Source of the DNA: Chryseobacterium sp. ISL-6
Lineage (GTDB): Bacteria; Bacteroidota; Bacteroidia; Flavobacteriales; Weeksellaceae
NCBI RefSeq assembly: GCF_018613715.1
Contig: NZ_JAGGPT010000001.1
Location: forward strand, 857,919 to 921,918
Length of the DNA: 64,000 nt
Reading direction: 5' to 3'
Position 1 is the first letter of the stretch, and each line of letters begins with the position of its first letter. Of this stretch, positions 17,430 to 27,413 are shown piece after piece. Made by a program: the position numbers and the translations under genes. A model generated the notes under the pieces. The model was not told where the DNA came from and did not search any database. It saw only the letters and a list, made by a program, of their open reading frames with translations.

Positions 17430-18593
17430 TTAATTCAACTTATAAACCTCACTCCCTGCGAGCAACAGACATCCTAAACCATAGTCTTCAAAATCAGGTT
17501 CTTTATCAACAGCGAGAGGCTGACCATCTTTAGGTTCTTTTCCTGTTCCCTGTACCCAACCTAAAAATCCATTTGGCTGAACAGAGTCTTTTACAATAGC
17601 ATTCCAAGCCTTTACGACAGCCGGCAAATAAGATTCTCTATCAATTAGTCCATTATTGATTCCATACGCCATTCCGTAAACAAACAGGGCTGTTCCTGTC
17701 ATTTCTTTTCCACCAAAATTATTGGGATCATGCAGACTAACATTCCAAAAACCATCTTCTCTCTGAACAGGAAGTAAGGCTGATAATAAATCTCTGTAAT
17801 CCTGTAAATATTCTTTATAATGAGGATCTGATTTGGGTGTATCTTCCAGGGTACGTGCTAAAGCAGCAACTACCCATCCGTTTCCGCGACTCCAGTAGGA
17901 ATCTTCACCGTTTGGTTCTTTATAAGGTGGAACAAAACTTTTGTCTCTCCACCAAAGCTTGTCTTTAGGATTATATAAACCATGATCTCCATGTTTGTAT
18001 TTCGTATAGGCATACATTTCGTAATTTTTATCGAAATACTTTTTGTCACCTGTAATTTTACCCAGTTTTGTGAAAATAGGCATTCCCATTTGGAGTGCAT
18101 CAATCCACCACCATTCATCTACTTTATTGGAAGCGATCATACTATCTATCGATGCTTTTACCAATTTTATTCGCTCAGGATTCTTTCTGCCATCGAGTTC
18201 ATAAAGGTCTAAGTATGTTTGTCCACAAGCCTGATTGTCTGCATTACGGGTATAGGTATCACGCATCATGTTCCAATTGTGTTTTTCTGACCAGGAAATG
18301 GCATACTCATAATATTCTTTTTTGGGATCTATCTTATAGAGTGCTATTAATCCTTCATAGTAAACAGCACGGGTCCATAAATTACTTGGCCACACCTTTT
18401 TACCAACAATTTCTTTTCCGGTATCCGGCCATTTGTTCATGAAATATTGGTTGGCCCGTCGCGAAACTTCCAGAACCTCTTTTTTATTTGGAAGATCAAC
18501 ATTTTTAGCAGCTGTTTGTTTTTGAACTGAACATGAGGATAAAAGTCCAAAAGCCAATATACAAAAGGCACTTCTCATTACTATCATTTTCAT
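17430..18593 (-). CDS. GH105 unsaturated rhamnogalacturonyl/glucuronyl hydrolase lipoprotein
   Basis: This 387-residue protein has a lipobox (LLSSC, Cys21) and an (alpha/alpha)6-barrel. The family hallmark WWWIDALQMGMP carries the probable catalytic Asp165, and TYTRNADNQACGQTYLDLYEL and SYWSRGNGWVVAAL are further GH105 segments. GH105 enzymes remove the unsaturated uronic acid left at the non-reducing end after lyase action, releasing it for KdgF/KduI. It lies downstream of the PL11 lyase gene on the same strand, which fits a role on PL11 products. Anchored lipidation puts it in the periplasm or on the outer surface. Confidence 0.92.
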   Translation of the reverse strand: MKMIVMRSAFCILAFGLLSSCSVQKQTAAKNVDLPNKKEVLEVSRRANQYFMNKWPDTGKEIVGKKVWPSNLWTRAVYYEGLIALYKIDPKKEYYEYAISWSEKHNWNMMRDTYTRNADNQACGQTYLDLYELDGRKNPERIKLVKASIDSMIASNKVDEWWWIDALQMGMPIFTKLGKITGDKKYFDKNYEMYAYTKYKHGDHGLYNPKDKLWWRDKSFVPPYKEPNGEDSYWSRGNGWVVAALARTLEDTPKSDPHYKEYLQDYRDLLSALLPVQREDGFWNVSLHDPNNFGGKEMTGTALFVYGMAYGINNGLIDRESYLPAVVKAWNAIVKDSVQPNGFLGWVQGTGKEPKDGQPLAVDKEPDFEDYGLGCLLLAGSEVYKLN

Positions 18594-18691
18594 AATTGGT
18601 AAGTTATTTTTTATTAATTTTCTAATTTAACGTCAAACAATAGATTGAAGATCGATCAGATGTATTTAATCAAATCAAACTTTTAAGTATT

Positions 18692-18723
18692 ATTTAAAGT
18701 TTTTCTCTACTAATTTAAAGTTT
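18692..18723. repeat. Direct repeat ATTTAAAGTTT between PL11 and GH105
   Basis: Two copies of ATTTAAAGTTT, at 18692-18702 and 18713-18723, lie 21 bases apart at the end of the PL11 gene. The region is AT-rich and this could be chance. Confidence 0.3.
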
Positions 18724-18724
18724 G

Positions 18725-20605
18725 TTAATTTTTAGTTTTTACAGTAATGATGTTTGGATTTGGAATTTTTGAAACAGATTCATCCAGATAATAATCAGTA
18801 TGTGGAGGCTGATTATAGCCTACATTCTGCCATACGATACTCAACCGGTATTGTGGATTGTGCATCAGGGTATACAAACGGTGATGTGTTGGAAGTGTTG
18901 AACTGAAGATCCGGAGTTCCTGATTGTCTGACGTTCTGTATATTAATTCTTCCCGCCAGTCACCGAATAAATCTGCAACTAAAGATGGATTTTTTTTCGT
19001 TCCGTTATTTGATTCACATTGGAAATCTTTGGCGTCAAATATAATATTTGTATTCTCTTTCTTCCAATCCCATTTTGACACTACAGTACCGTCTAAAATT
19101 TCGCTTAAAAAATCTCCATCCCAATAGACACCCATATTACAGGCTGGATTTTTATCACTGATTTTATTTCCTTTGGCATCATAAAGACCTTTAACTCCAG
19201 CTCCTGCGGCCCAACACTCAGAACCTTCATGCCGGGGATCTATATTCAGAGACAATCCTCTCCCGGGACCCTGAAATTTGCCCTGTTTACTGTATATCAA
19301 GGATGGCAATTTCCATAATACTTTTCCTGTTGCCCCATCTCTGAAATGTGCACCGGCATCATCAAACCTTTCCTGAATATCAAAAATTTCCAATCCGGGA
19401 TGAGAGGGATCCAAATCCCCGACATGCAGAGCATCTCCATGACCATATCCGGTACTGTTCAATACCGTTCCGTTGTCATCGATAGTCATTGCGCCAAAAA
19501 TAATTTCATCTTTTCCATCATTATCAACATCTGCAATACTCAGGTTATGGTTTCCCTGTCCTCTGAATTTTTTATTTTCTTCTGAACTTTCTGTATCGAA
19601 TAACCATCGTAAACTCAACTTCTTATTTTTGTAGTCCCAGGCTGCCATCGCTGTACGGGTATAGTAACCTCTTGACATAATAACACTCGGATGCTTACCA
19701 TCTAAATAACCCACTGCACCCAGAAATCGATCTACACGATTGCCTTTTGCATCGCCCCAGGTCTCTGTAAGCTGTTCCGGAGATGGATTCAGATTGTTCG
19801 GAAACCTTGGAACGACATAGTCTACTGTATTTATTTCCTCACCAGTCCGACCATCGAAAACAGTCATATACTCAGGTCCTGAAAGTATAAATCCATTTTC
19901 ATTTCGCCAATCTTTTTTGGGATCACCAATATATTTCCCTCTGCTGTCTTTGGTACCATCTGCCGTTTTCATCACGATCTCCGCTTTACCGTCCTGATCT
20001 AAATCGTATACCAGAAACTGAGTATAATGAGCCCCTTCCCTGATGTTTTTACCTAAATTAATTTCCCATAACAAATCACCGTTTAACTTATATGCCTGAA
20101 TAACCGGAGGATCTGTAAAGCCTTTCTGACTATTATCACGGGATTGTCCGGTTTGATGAAGGATGATTTCATAAGCACCGTCTCCATCCAGATCTGCTAC
20201 AGATATATCATTTGGTGTATAGCCGGCTGGTGTTTTTAAAGGAATGGAAAAATAGGGCTTTTGAGAAGCAACATATCGGGCAGAGTCCATATCCAAGGTT
20301 TTATCTGGGGTATTGGATTTCACGAAATAAGTATAATTCTTTGCTTTATCTGCCGTTTTATCTAAAAAATTTGTTTCGTTGAGCAATATCTTTTCATTCA
20401 ATTTTTTGCTCTTGTTATTTTCAACACGATATAGGTCAAACTGAGTGTTTTGAGGCTCCGAACCTAATAACCTCCAGCTGACAAAAACCCCTGATTCTGC
20501 AGGTATGGCTATAATTCCTCTTTTCAAATACTCCATTTGTCTTTGTGCTGAGAGTACTTGTGAAAAAAGAACTGTAATTAAGATAAAATTAAATTTTAAG
20601 TTCAT
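18725..20605 (-). CDS. PL11 rhamnogalacturonan lyase
   Basis: This 626-residue protein has an N-terminal signal (MNLKFNFILITVLFSQVLSAQ), a short fibronectin-like domain (about 22-120: MEYLKRGIIAIPAESGVFVSWRLLGSE) and then an eight-bladed propeller with calcium-type repeats DLDGDGAYEI, DLDQDGKAEI and DVDNDGKDEI. The RG-lyase segments DPRHEGSECWA, GVYWDGDFLSEILD and LFGDWREELIYRT are present. It cleaves the rhamnose-galacturonate backbone by beta-elimination. A LacI-type operator lies 30 bases upstream. Downstream on the same strand is GH105, which handles its unsaturated products. Confidence 0.95.
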   Translation of the reverse strand: MNLKFNFILITVLFSQVLSAQRQMEYLKRGIIAIPAESGVFVSWRLLGSEPQNTQFDLYRVENNKSKKLNEKILLNETNFLDKTADKAKNYTYFVKSNTPDKTLDMDSARYVASQKPYFSIPLKTPAGYTPNDISVADLDGDGAYEIILHQTGQSRDNSQKGFTDPPVIQAYKLNGDLLWEINLGKNIREGAHYTQFLVYDLDQDGKAEIVMKTADGTKDSRGKYIGDPKKDWRNENGFILSGPEYMTVFDGRTGEEINTVDYVVPRFPNNLNPSPEQLTETWGDAKGNRVDRFLGAVGYLDGKHPSVIMSRGYYTRTAMAAWDYKNKKLSLRWLFDTESSEENKKFRGQGNHNLSIADVDNDGKDEIIFGAMTIDDNGTVLNSTGYGHGDALHVGDLDPSHPGLEIFDIQERFDDAGAHFRDGATGKVLWKLPSLIYSKQGKFQGPGRGLSLNIDPRHEGSECWAAGAGVKGLYDAKGNKISDKNPACNMGVYWDGDFLSEILDGTVVSKWDWKKENTNIIFDAKDFQCESNNGTKKNPSLVADLFGDWREELIYRTSDNQELRIFSSTLPTHHRLYTLMHNPQYRLSIVWQNVGYNQPPHTDYYLDESVSKIPNPNIITVKTKN

Positions 20606-20634
20606 AATTCCAGTATTGTTTTAAATATAGATAA

Positions 20635-20648
20635 GGCAATCGATTGCA
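20635..20648. promoter_or_regulatory. LacI-type operator upstream of the PL11 gene
   Basis: GGCAATCGATTGCA matches 13 of 14 consensus bases and lies in the 52-base gap between the DUF4350-like gene and the PL11 start, 30 bases upstream of the lyase start. This suggests a promoter internal to the RG-I gene run. Confidence 0.65.
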
Positions 20649-20657
20649 TATTTTGAT

Positions 20658-21461
20658 TTATTTACTTTGTTTGATCAGCCATTTCACAAACTCTTCAGCT
20701 CCCTGGAAATTGGTGAAATCGGCAGGTAATTTTTTACCGTCCGTATATTCGTTGTAACACCACGGATCTCCCAGAGCGAAAACGGTTCCTTTTCCAAACT
20801 TCGCAATGGCTGCAATGTTTTTACCTTCCGCAGATAATAAAGTTTTTGCAGGCTCTTTTACAGTGATTGAACTCACTTCTTTCATGTATAATTTTTGTGC
20901 AGAAAAAACTTCATTTCCCTCTCGAACATGTACTACACCCTGTTCAAATTCTTTCCCTTGAACTCTATTGTAGCTATCGTCATTAAAATGAATCCCAAAC
21001 TCTCCCGCCAGCTGGTTAAAGTGTTCAAATTCAGAATTGCCATGATCATTACTTAACAAAACCAATACCCCACCTGCTTTTACCCATTTTACCACATTTT
21101 TAATGGTCGTAGGATCTATTAAATTGGCCTTTCCTTCAAAAGCTTCTTTGTCAATATCTGCATCTACAATAATGTAAATATCTGCGTTTTTCAGGTCTGC
21201 CTGTGTAGGAGCATTTTTAAGAGAACTGATTGATGCACCCTGTTTTATAAAGATTTCTCCTAATAATGAAAACCCACCATTGGTCTTATCATTCCACGTG
21301 TAATGCCAGGATTCTATTTCCTTCGTTTCTTTGTTTTCTTTTTTTTCATTGTTGAAAAAATTATCTAAAACTACTTTTGGTTTTTTCTGTGAATACGAAA
21401 ATCCGAATGTCAACATGAAGGTTCCAACTGCTAATGACTTTACTATTTTATGTTTACTCAT
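20658..21461 (-). CDS. Secreted DUF4350-like protein of the RG-I operon
   Basis: This 267-residue protein has a signal peptide (MSKHKIVKSLAVGTFMLTFGFSYSQ). The mature part carries the segments of the DUF4350 family: VVLDNFFNNEKK, ADIYIIVDADIDKEAFEGK, VVKWVKAGGVLVLLSNDHGNSEFEHFNQLAGEFGIHFNDDS, and a C-terminal GKGTVFALGDPWCYNEY. The fold is likely a flavodoxin or GATase-like sandwich, as in ThuA-type proteins. The active site cannot be assigned, and DUF4350 has no known reaction that I can name. It sits between GH106 and PL11, so it is a candidate accessory protein for RG-I processing. Confidence 0.75.
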   Translation of the reverse strand: MSKHKIVKSLAVGTFMLTFGFSYSQKKPKVVLDNFFNNEKKENKETKEIESWHYTWNDKTNGGFSLLGEIFIKQGASISSLKNAPTQADLKNADIYIIVDADIDKEAFEGKANLIDPTTIKNVVKWVKAGGVLVLLSNDHGNSEFEHFNQLAGEFGIHFNDDSYNRVQGKEFEQGVVHVREGNEVFSAQKLYMKEVSSITVKEPAKTLLSAEGKNIAAIAKFGKGTVFALGDPWCYNEYTDGKKLPADFTNFQGAEEFVKWLIKQSK

Positions 21462-21511
21462 AACTTTTATTTTTACAATATTTGTTAAGCTTCGATGTTA
21501 TTTTTAAATTT

Positions 21512-24289
21512 TTATTTTGAATATATGATTGGAATCAATTGAATCTGCCCATCCAAACCAGAGGGTTGAACCGTCCAACCGGAGGCATCAAAGGATTTGT
21601 AATCAATATTTACAAAGTTAATCTCATGGTAGTTACGCCACTGTATTTTTTTCTGATCCATATACCGTATTCTATTGGCCATCAGATTACAAACTTCAAT
21701 TTGAATGGTATTTGTACCCTTTTTTAAATATTTACCAATGCTGATTTCAAAAGGGATGCTCCAGACAATACCGGCATCTTGGCCATTTACAATCACTTTC
21801 GCACTTTCATAGAGTTTATCCAGTTTTAAGACATAATCATCTGCATTCTTTTTCCTCAGATCCAGTGAAGTAGTGTACACACCTGTTCCCGAAAAACTTT
21901 GTGTTGCAGGATCTTCTGAAAAGCTGGTCCATGGTTGAGGTTTCTTTAGTTGTTGTGATTTGGGAAGTTCGGGACCACCTTCTTTAAAGGTTAACTGCCA
22001 GGGTTGATCTAAAATAATCGGAGTCCCTGTCTTTTCAGTATAATTCCATTTCTGTACGGATGAATCAATAGTTTTACTACTTTTCAGAATTAAAGACTGT
22101 CCTGATTTCAACTGAATTCTTGCAGAATTATTCTGTATTTGTGCCATTCCGAAATCTCCGTTTTCCGGATTCATAATAATGGTCTGCTTTCCTGTATAAT
22201 TTATGGGAAGAAATTGATTGATTTCTTTTGAAGTATGATTAACAATATAGTAGTATTTTCCACCCTCAAACTGTCTTCTTACAAATTTCAATCCCGTTTC
22301 TGTTAGTTTTTCTCTTTCTATTTTCAGATATTCAAGCGCTTTTGAAACATCGGAACTCAAAATAATCTTTCCTTTTCCAAATTCTGCAGTTTTTAGATTT
22401 TCACCCTGATTATTAAATAGAATTTGAGACCACAAAGATTTTAAAAGATTTCTTCTTTTTTCAACCTCAAAGTAACCCGGAATATCTTTTGGTTCATTCT
22501 GAAAAATAACTGAAGCACCATTTCTCGCTAATTCCAGAATATTATTCAACGTTGTTTCTGGTAAATACGTTAATTCGGGAACGATCAAAACCTGATAGGA
22601 AGATCCTTCTTTTGCAATTTGAATTTTATTATTGTAGGATTTTGCTTCACCAATCATTTTATCCGAGGTCATGTCAAAAGAATATCCCATTTTATCTAGT
22701 TTGGTTAGATCTTCATAAAACGGAGTTGGCTGCAGCCATTTTTCAACGTTATGAACTTTAAAGGCAACATCTTTCCCTTTTGCTGATGCCCAAGAATCAT
22801 AAACTGGCCAATATATCAGCAATTCATTATCAGATTTCCCGCTCTGCAAAATACTTTGAGAACGCATAACAAAGGAATTGAGGCCACTTATATGAGGCCA
22901 TAAACTATTTTCTGGAACAAAATTAACCGAAGCATAAAATAACCACCCTGGAAAAGGGACATCAGCAGGCGTATAGGTTGTACCATGATAAAAAACATGA
23001 TTGATCCCAGATAAAAAAACCTGCTCAACTTCTGGTTTGGCCTGCGACCAGGAAGTTTTAAAATGTTCAGTAAGCCAGGTAAAAGTTTCATTTGAAATCA
23101 ATTGCTTCCCTTTAGCATTGGCCGCCGATGAGGCAAACTTCAACATATTTATATCCGGATGATCTGCTTTTTGCACATCCAGGCTGTCTCTTCGTAAACC
23201 CGGAATATCAAAAACAGTACTTCCGAATGTTTCTGATTCCGGAATATCTACTGCTGCATACAGATCCAGTAAGTTTCCGGGTGAACCGTGCGCCTGATTT
23301 GTATTTTTAGAGTTCTTGGAATGCGCCCAGCTTGTAAACTGATCAGTAAAATTGTATAATATCAATTCACTAAGGGTTTCTCTATAATCTGATTTTACCC
23401 TTCTCGTAGTCCCGTTTTCCTCATCGTTGATCAGATATTTGATGTAAGGACTAATATCATATCCCCTTCTTTTTAAAAATTCATTCTTAAAGTCAGGGGT
23501 CCAGTCTGCATTATAGACCTCATAGCTATCATTAAAAAAAGAACGGACACCATAATTGGAATTGCCAAATGCCTTATCAAATGTTTTAAAATAATCAACC
23601 GTTGCAGCACCTGAAAAATGGTTTAATGTAAATCCTTCCCCTCCGGGAGCGGCCCTTTTTACCTTCTGAAGTGTTTTACCAGTAAAAACTGCATATATTG
23701 TCCATTTCCCGGAGTCCGGTTTCCAATTGAGAACACCATCATTTGTAACTTTATCTGTTAAAACAACCGCCTCATTTTTTTCGTTGTACGCCGTTACAAT
23801 ATCTAATTTTACAGTCTGTAAGTTTTTAAGTTTTTCGTCTTTAAGGAATATCTTTTCGGCTAATTTTTCACCTGATAAAAGTGCATACTTCTGAACGATC
23901 ATTTTTGTGGCCGCATCCTCTTCATTTACCTGAGGTCCACCTATCGGCCACCCGGTTCCGACAGCCATATCAACACCCATCTGTAAGCTTTTTGCTTTAT
24001 TCACAGTAAACTGCAGCATCTTCATCCATTCCGGACTGAGATAAGATATATATCGATTTTCAAATCCTTTTGCCCCGTAAATAGGAACGACTTCCACGCC
24101 TCCAAAACCAGCGTTACTGAGCGTTGTCAATTGCTTATCCAATCCTTTTTCATCAACTGCATTTCCCATCCACCACCACCGTGTCCATGGTTTAGCAGTG
24201 TTCGTCATTTCCGGCCACGGATTTTGTGCAGAAAGATTTCCAAACGCCAAACAAAATACACTTAACTTTATAATAGATTGAATATTCAT
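21512..24289 (-). CDS. GH106 alpha-L-rhamnosidase
   Basis: This 925-residue protein has an N-terminal signal peptide (ending near LSAQ). The GH106 signature is clear: TRWWWMGN (about 36-43), GGVEVVPIYG, YLSPEWMKML and DMAVGTGWPIGGPQ (about 107-120). A C-terminal beta-sandwich region follows (VYTTSLDLRKKNADDYVLKLDKLYESAKVIVNG with IVWSIPFEISI). It removes alpha-L-rhamnose residues, most likely from RG-I fragments after lyase and GH105 action. It lies between the CE12 esterase and the DUF4350-like gene, all on the same strand with gaps of 15-50 bases, so the four form an operon. Confidence 0.95.
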   Translation of the reverse strand: MNIQSIIKLSVFCLAFGNLSAQNPWPEMTNTAKPWTRWWWMGNAVDEKGLDKQLTTLSNAGFGGVEVVPIYGAKGFENRYISYLSPEWMKMLQFTVNKAKSLQMGVDMAVGTGWPIGGPQVNEEDAATKMIVQKYALLSGEKLAEKIFLKDEKLKNLQTVKLDIVTAYNEKNEAVVLTDKVTNDGVLNWKPDSGKWTIYAVFTGKTLQKVKRAAPGGEGFTLNHFSGAATVDYFKTFDKAFGNSNYGVRSFFNDSYEVYNADWTPDFKNEFLKRRGYDISPYIKYLINDEENGTTRRVKSDYRETLSELILYNFTDQFTSWAHSKNSKNTNQAHGSPGNLLDLYAAVDIPESETFGSTVFDIPGLRRDSLDVQKADHPDINMLKFASSAANAKGKQLISNETFTWLTEHFKTSWSQAKPEVEQVFLSGINHVFYHGTTYTPADVPFPGWLFYASVNFVPENSLWPHISGLNSFVMRSQSILQSGKSDNELLIYWPVYDSWASAKGKDVAFKVHNVEKWLQPTPFYEDLTKLDKMGYSFDMTSDKMIGEAKSYNNKIQIAKEGSSYQVLIVPELTYLPETTLNNILELARNGASVIFQNEPKDIPGYFEVEKRRNLLKSLWSQILFNNQGENLKTAEFGKGKIILSSDVSKALEYLKIEREKLTETGLKFVRRQFEGGKYYYIVNHTSKEINQFLPINYTGKQTIIMNPENGDFGMAQIQNNSARIQLKSGQSLILKSSKTIDSSVQKWNYTEKTGTPIILDQPWQLTFKEGGPELPKSQQLKKPQPWTSFSEDPATQSFSGTGVYTTSLDLRKKNADDYVLKLDKLYESAKVIVNGQDAGIVWSIPFEISIGKYLKKGTNTIQIEVCNLMANRIRYMDQKKIQWRNYHEINFVNIDYKSFDASGWTVQPSGLDGQIQLIPIIYSK

Positions 24290-24304
24290 TTTCCCATTCT
24301 TTAT

Positions 24305-25636
24305 TTAGTTTCCATCGGGTTTCAAGGCTTCCATAAAAATACTTTCAGGCCAATGGAACTTTTCAGCAGCATCAGGTTTTTCCGGATCAAAATTCCGGTA
24401 ATTTTTTGAAATAAATTGCTGCAAAGGCAAGTTTTGTTCAGTAATACTTTTTACAACACATTTTGCCAATTCATAAGCGCCATAAGTATTGAAATGAGTA
24501 TCATCGGCCAAAGCTTCTGCCTGATTGGGATAAGAATTTGCCGGATAGTAAACAAATGCTTTTTTAGAGAGCTCAGGTCCCATGGCTTCGAACAGTGTTT
24601 TACTTATTTCATTTAAATCGATTAAAAAAACATTTTCTTCTTTTGCTACTTCCCGCATTGCGGAAGGATAGTCACCGAGTGTATTGACAATTTTTTTGTT
24701 TCCATCAAAAACATGACGGTTTACTGAAGTTACCAAAACCGGAATAGCTTCTAATTGCCGGGCTTTATAAATCCATTCTTTTAATTTCTCTTTATACCCG
24801 GAATTTGCTTCCAGATGGCTGTTTCCCGGCTTTTGATCATTATGTCCAAACTCAATAAACAGATAATCCCCAGGTTTTATCCTGTTCCAGATTTTATCAA
24901 CACGGTGACGGCCTTCAAATGCTTTCAGCGTTTCTCCACTTTCCGCATAGTTAGCCACAACAACCTGATGCGGAATTAAAAAATAAGGAAACATCTGCCC
25001 CCATGATGCCCAAGGTTCATACAGCTGATCTACTACCGTAGAATCTCCCGTGAGATAAATCGTTTTTGCGACTTTATTGGGTTGGATTACTACAGCACAA
25101 ACTTTTGGAGCTTTATCATTAAATTCGATAGTCAGCAAATTATCCCAGTGTAAATATTTTTTTTCTCTCGGTTTTAATTTCACAATCCCAATCTCATTTC
25201 CATTTTGATTACGGATGATACTGTCTTTAACATGGACGGTTATTAATTTTTCTACAACATCACCTTCTTTTGTTTTCACGTCATCCAATAGTAAACGGCG
25301 ATTCTCTACGCGTACCGTTGTTTCAGAACTTCCTTTACTATCCCCCAATGTCAATTGTATGTCATAATTCCCTTCAGATAATATAACTGAAAAATAAAAA
25401 GGTCGGTCACTTGTGATAAAATCTCCTTTCAAAGCATTTCCTCCTCTGTCAACTGATTTTATATTGGAAATATCCATAAATCCATAACCTGTCTTTCTGT
25501 CAAATTTAGAATGTTCTGTGATGGGAATAAAACCGTCCTGCGTTCTGCTTCCTCCAAAATCAAATTTGAAAGTAGTTTGTTGTGCAGAAATAGATGAACA
25601 GATAAATACTGTCATAATGATTATCCAATTTTTCAT
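24305..25636 (-). CDS. CE12-type rhamnogalacturonan acetylesterase with N-terminal sandwich domain
   Basis: The start is taken at the ATG with complement at 25634-25636, which gives a good signal peptide (MKNWIIIMTVFICSSISAQ). An ATG at 25687 in the same frame would only add 17 unlikely residues. Residues of about 20-185 form a beta-sandwich (FKFDFGGSRTQDGFIP to LLTIEFND), then the SGNH esterase begins with IYLTGDSTVV (Ser about 199). FIEFGHNDQKPG is block III, and DDTHFNTYGAYEL holds the catalytic Asp/His. It removes acetyl groups from galacturonate in RG-I. The preceding gene (GH28) and the next one (GH106) are on the same strand. Confidence 0.9.
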   Translation of the reverse strand: MKNWIIIMTVFICSSISAQQTTFKFDFGGSRTQDGFIPITEHSKFDRKTGYGFMDISNIKSVDRGGNALKGDFITSDRPFYFSVILSEGNYDIQLTLGDSKGSSETTVRVENRRLLLDDVKTKEGDVVEKLITVHVKDSIIRNQNGNEIGIVKLKPREKKYLHWDNLLTIEFNDKAPKVCAVVIQPNKVAKTIYLTGDSTVVDQLYEPWASWGQMFPYFLIPHQVVVANYAESGETLKAFEGRHRVDKIWNRIKPGDYLFIEFGHNDQKPGNSHLEANSGYKEKLKEWIYKARQLEAIPVLVTSVNRHVFDGNKKIVNTLGDYPSAMREVAKEENVFLIDLNEISKTLFEAMGPELSKKAFVYYPANSYPNQAEALADDTHFNTYGAYELAKCVVKSITEQNLPLQQFISKNYRNFDPEKPDAAEKFHWPESIFMEALKPDGN

Positions 25637-25736
25637 AATCAATCGGTTAAAATATTCACATTCCATCATAAACTGATGATTGTCCAAAACGGTTCCCTAT
25701 GTAATTTCGATCACTCTGTACTGTCAGAAGAAAACT

Positions 25737-27116
25737 TTATTTCCGAGCTTCATCAGAATCGTCCTTTTTATCATACAGTTTGTCAGGTGACTCTACTTTT
25801 GCTACGTTTACTTTTATTTTCTTTAAATTTTTAATGAAGTTTAGTTTTTCCAGATCGGGCTTCATTGCTTTTATGGTAAGATTTTCGAATGTGAAGTCTG
25901 ATAATTGATACTGATCGGACGGATCTACCGAAAAAGCAGTTTCACAACTTATATTTATATTTTTCAGAAGAATGTTATGGGCATGTGACATTTTTGGCCC
26001 TACCTCACCTTTTAGATCAAAAAACTGATTCCAGGGTTTTACGTATAGAAAAGTTTTAACATTTCCTGTTATATTTTCGACGGTAATATATTCGTAATGC
26101 TGTGGTGTATCAGGTCTCATTTTAAGATGTAGGAGTCTGGAGGCATCTTTCACCTTAGAATTGCGTAAAACAATATTATAATTATGAATAGATTCGCTGC
26201 CACAAGTAAGCACGCTGTGACAAAATCCAAAACTGTTATCTTCAATGATGATGTTTCTGTTTTCACCATTTTGAGCATCTTTATCGGCATTCGGACCTTT
26301 TCCTCCTTTCAGAGCTATAGCATCGTCATTCACGGATAGGTAACAGTTTTTAATTAAAAAATTCTTGCATGCATCAATATCAACGGCATCTGTACTTGGT
26401 GCTTTTACAGGTTCTTTCGGAGCCAAAATCGTTAAATGCAGAAGTTTCACAAATTCACATTTATAATAATGGGTACTCCAGAAAGGAGAATTTTTTACGG
26501 TAGTATCTTCAATCTGTATATTTTTTGAATTTGATATATAGATGATACGGGGTCTCATTTCATCCATATTCGTACACTTAGGATTCCACTCCCGTCTTTT
26601 CCAAAATGCTTTCCAAAACCTTAATCCATTTCCATTTAGAGTTCCTATACCTGAAATGGTAAAACCATCCAATCCGTCTGCATTAATAAGGGCTGGAAAG
26701 TAATTGACAGTCTGTCCCTCCATCCTGGTTTTCATTACCGGATAATTGCTTATATCATCACTCCCTTTTAAGACAGCCCCTTTCTCTAGATGCAAATGGG
26801 TACCTTGTTTAAAAAAGATAGAACTTATCAGGAATGTTCCCTTAGGCACTATAATGACACCACCGCCACTTTTAGCAGCCTGGTCAATAATAGCTTGGAT
26901 CTTCTTTGTCTGAAGAATGGTACTGTCATTCTCAACTCCAAAATCTGTAAGGATATATTTTTTACCTAATGTATTAATGTCCGTAGGTTTGTTTTCTTTA
27001 AACCATTCTGGAATCCGGGTTCCATCCGGGAACAGATCCTGACTTTTTACTCCCGATGAAGAGAAAAGCATTATCAACAGAAACCAATAAAAAACTGATG
27101 TATTTTGAAATTTCAT
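25737..27116 (-). CDS. Divergent GH28 (polygalacturonase-like) enzyme
   Basis: This 459-residue protein has a signal peptide (ends near GVKSQ). It is a right-handed beta-helix of the GH28 type: GGGVIIVPKGTFLISSIFFKQGTHLHLEKGAVL, the SPFWSTHYYKCEFVKL block, and SVNDDAIALKGGKG with the two catalytic Asp residues. The usual GHG block is replaced by CHS (FGFCHSVLTCGSES) and the RIK block reads HLK (LLHLKMRPD). This points to a GH28 variant, perhaps an exo-rhamnogalacturonan hydrolase rather than a classic polygalacturonase. It is the first gene of the minus-strand RG-I operon and its promoter carries an operator (27422-27435). Confidence 0.85.
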   Translation of the reverse strand: MKFQNTSVFYWFLLIMLFSSSGVKSQDLFPDGTRIPEWFKENKPTDINTLGKKYILTDFGVENDSTILQTKKIQAIIDQAAKSGGGVIIVPKGTFLISSIFFKQGTHLHLEKGAVLKGSDDISNYPVMKTRMEGQTVNYFPALINADGLDGFTISGIGTLNGNGLRFWKAFWKRREWNPKCTNMDEMRPRIIYISNSKNIQIEDTTVKNSPFWSTHYYKCEFVKLLHLTILAPKEPVKAPSTDAVDIDACKNFLIKNCYLSVNDDAIALKGGKGPNADKDAQNGENRNIIIEDNSFGFCHSVLTCGSESIHNYNIVLRNSKVKDASRLLHLKMRPDTPQHYEYITVENITGNVKTFLYVKPWNQFFDLKGEVGPKMSHAHNILLKNINISCETAFSVDPSDQYQLSDFTFENLTIKAMKPDLEKLNFIKNLKKIKVNVAKVESPDKLYDKKDDSDEARK

Positions 27117-27413
27117 AATTTATTCTTTCTTGCTATATAATTTTTGATTTTTATAGCTATTAACAAAAATATATTCGTTTTAGTGTAATGAAACCGGGTT
27201 CTGCAACCCATTTGATTGATAATATAGAACCTCAACATTAATTTCCTCTTAAATCAATTCCTCTTCTTCAGTAAGACAGTAACAAAACTATCCTGAATTT
27301 CATCTTCATAAAAATATACATTTTAGGAGCTTACGGTATCCTGCTCTTTCATGTTAACTCATCTTATAATTTTAATTCTTTTTATAATCTCTGTTTATTT
27401 CAAACAAAAAAAA

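Noticed and set aside
18646..18662. GATCGATC core resembling the LacI-type operator upstream of the GH105 gene
   Set aside because: It has a GATCGATC centre in place of AATCGATT and the outer bases do not match, so it falls below the other eight copies.
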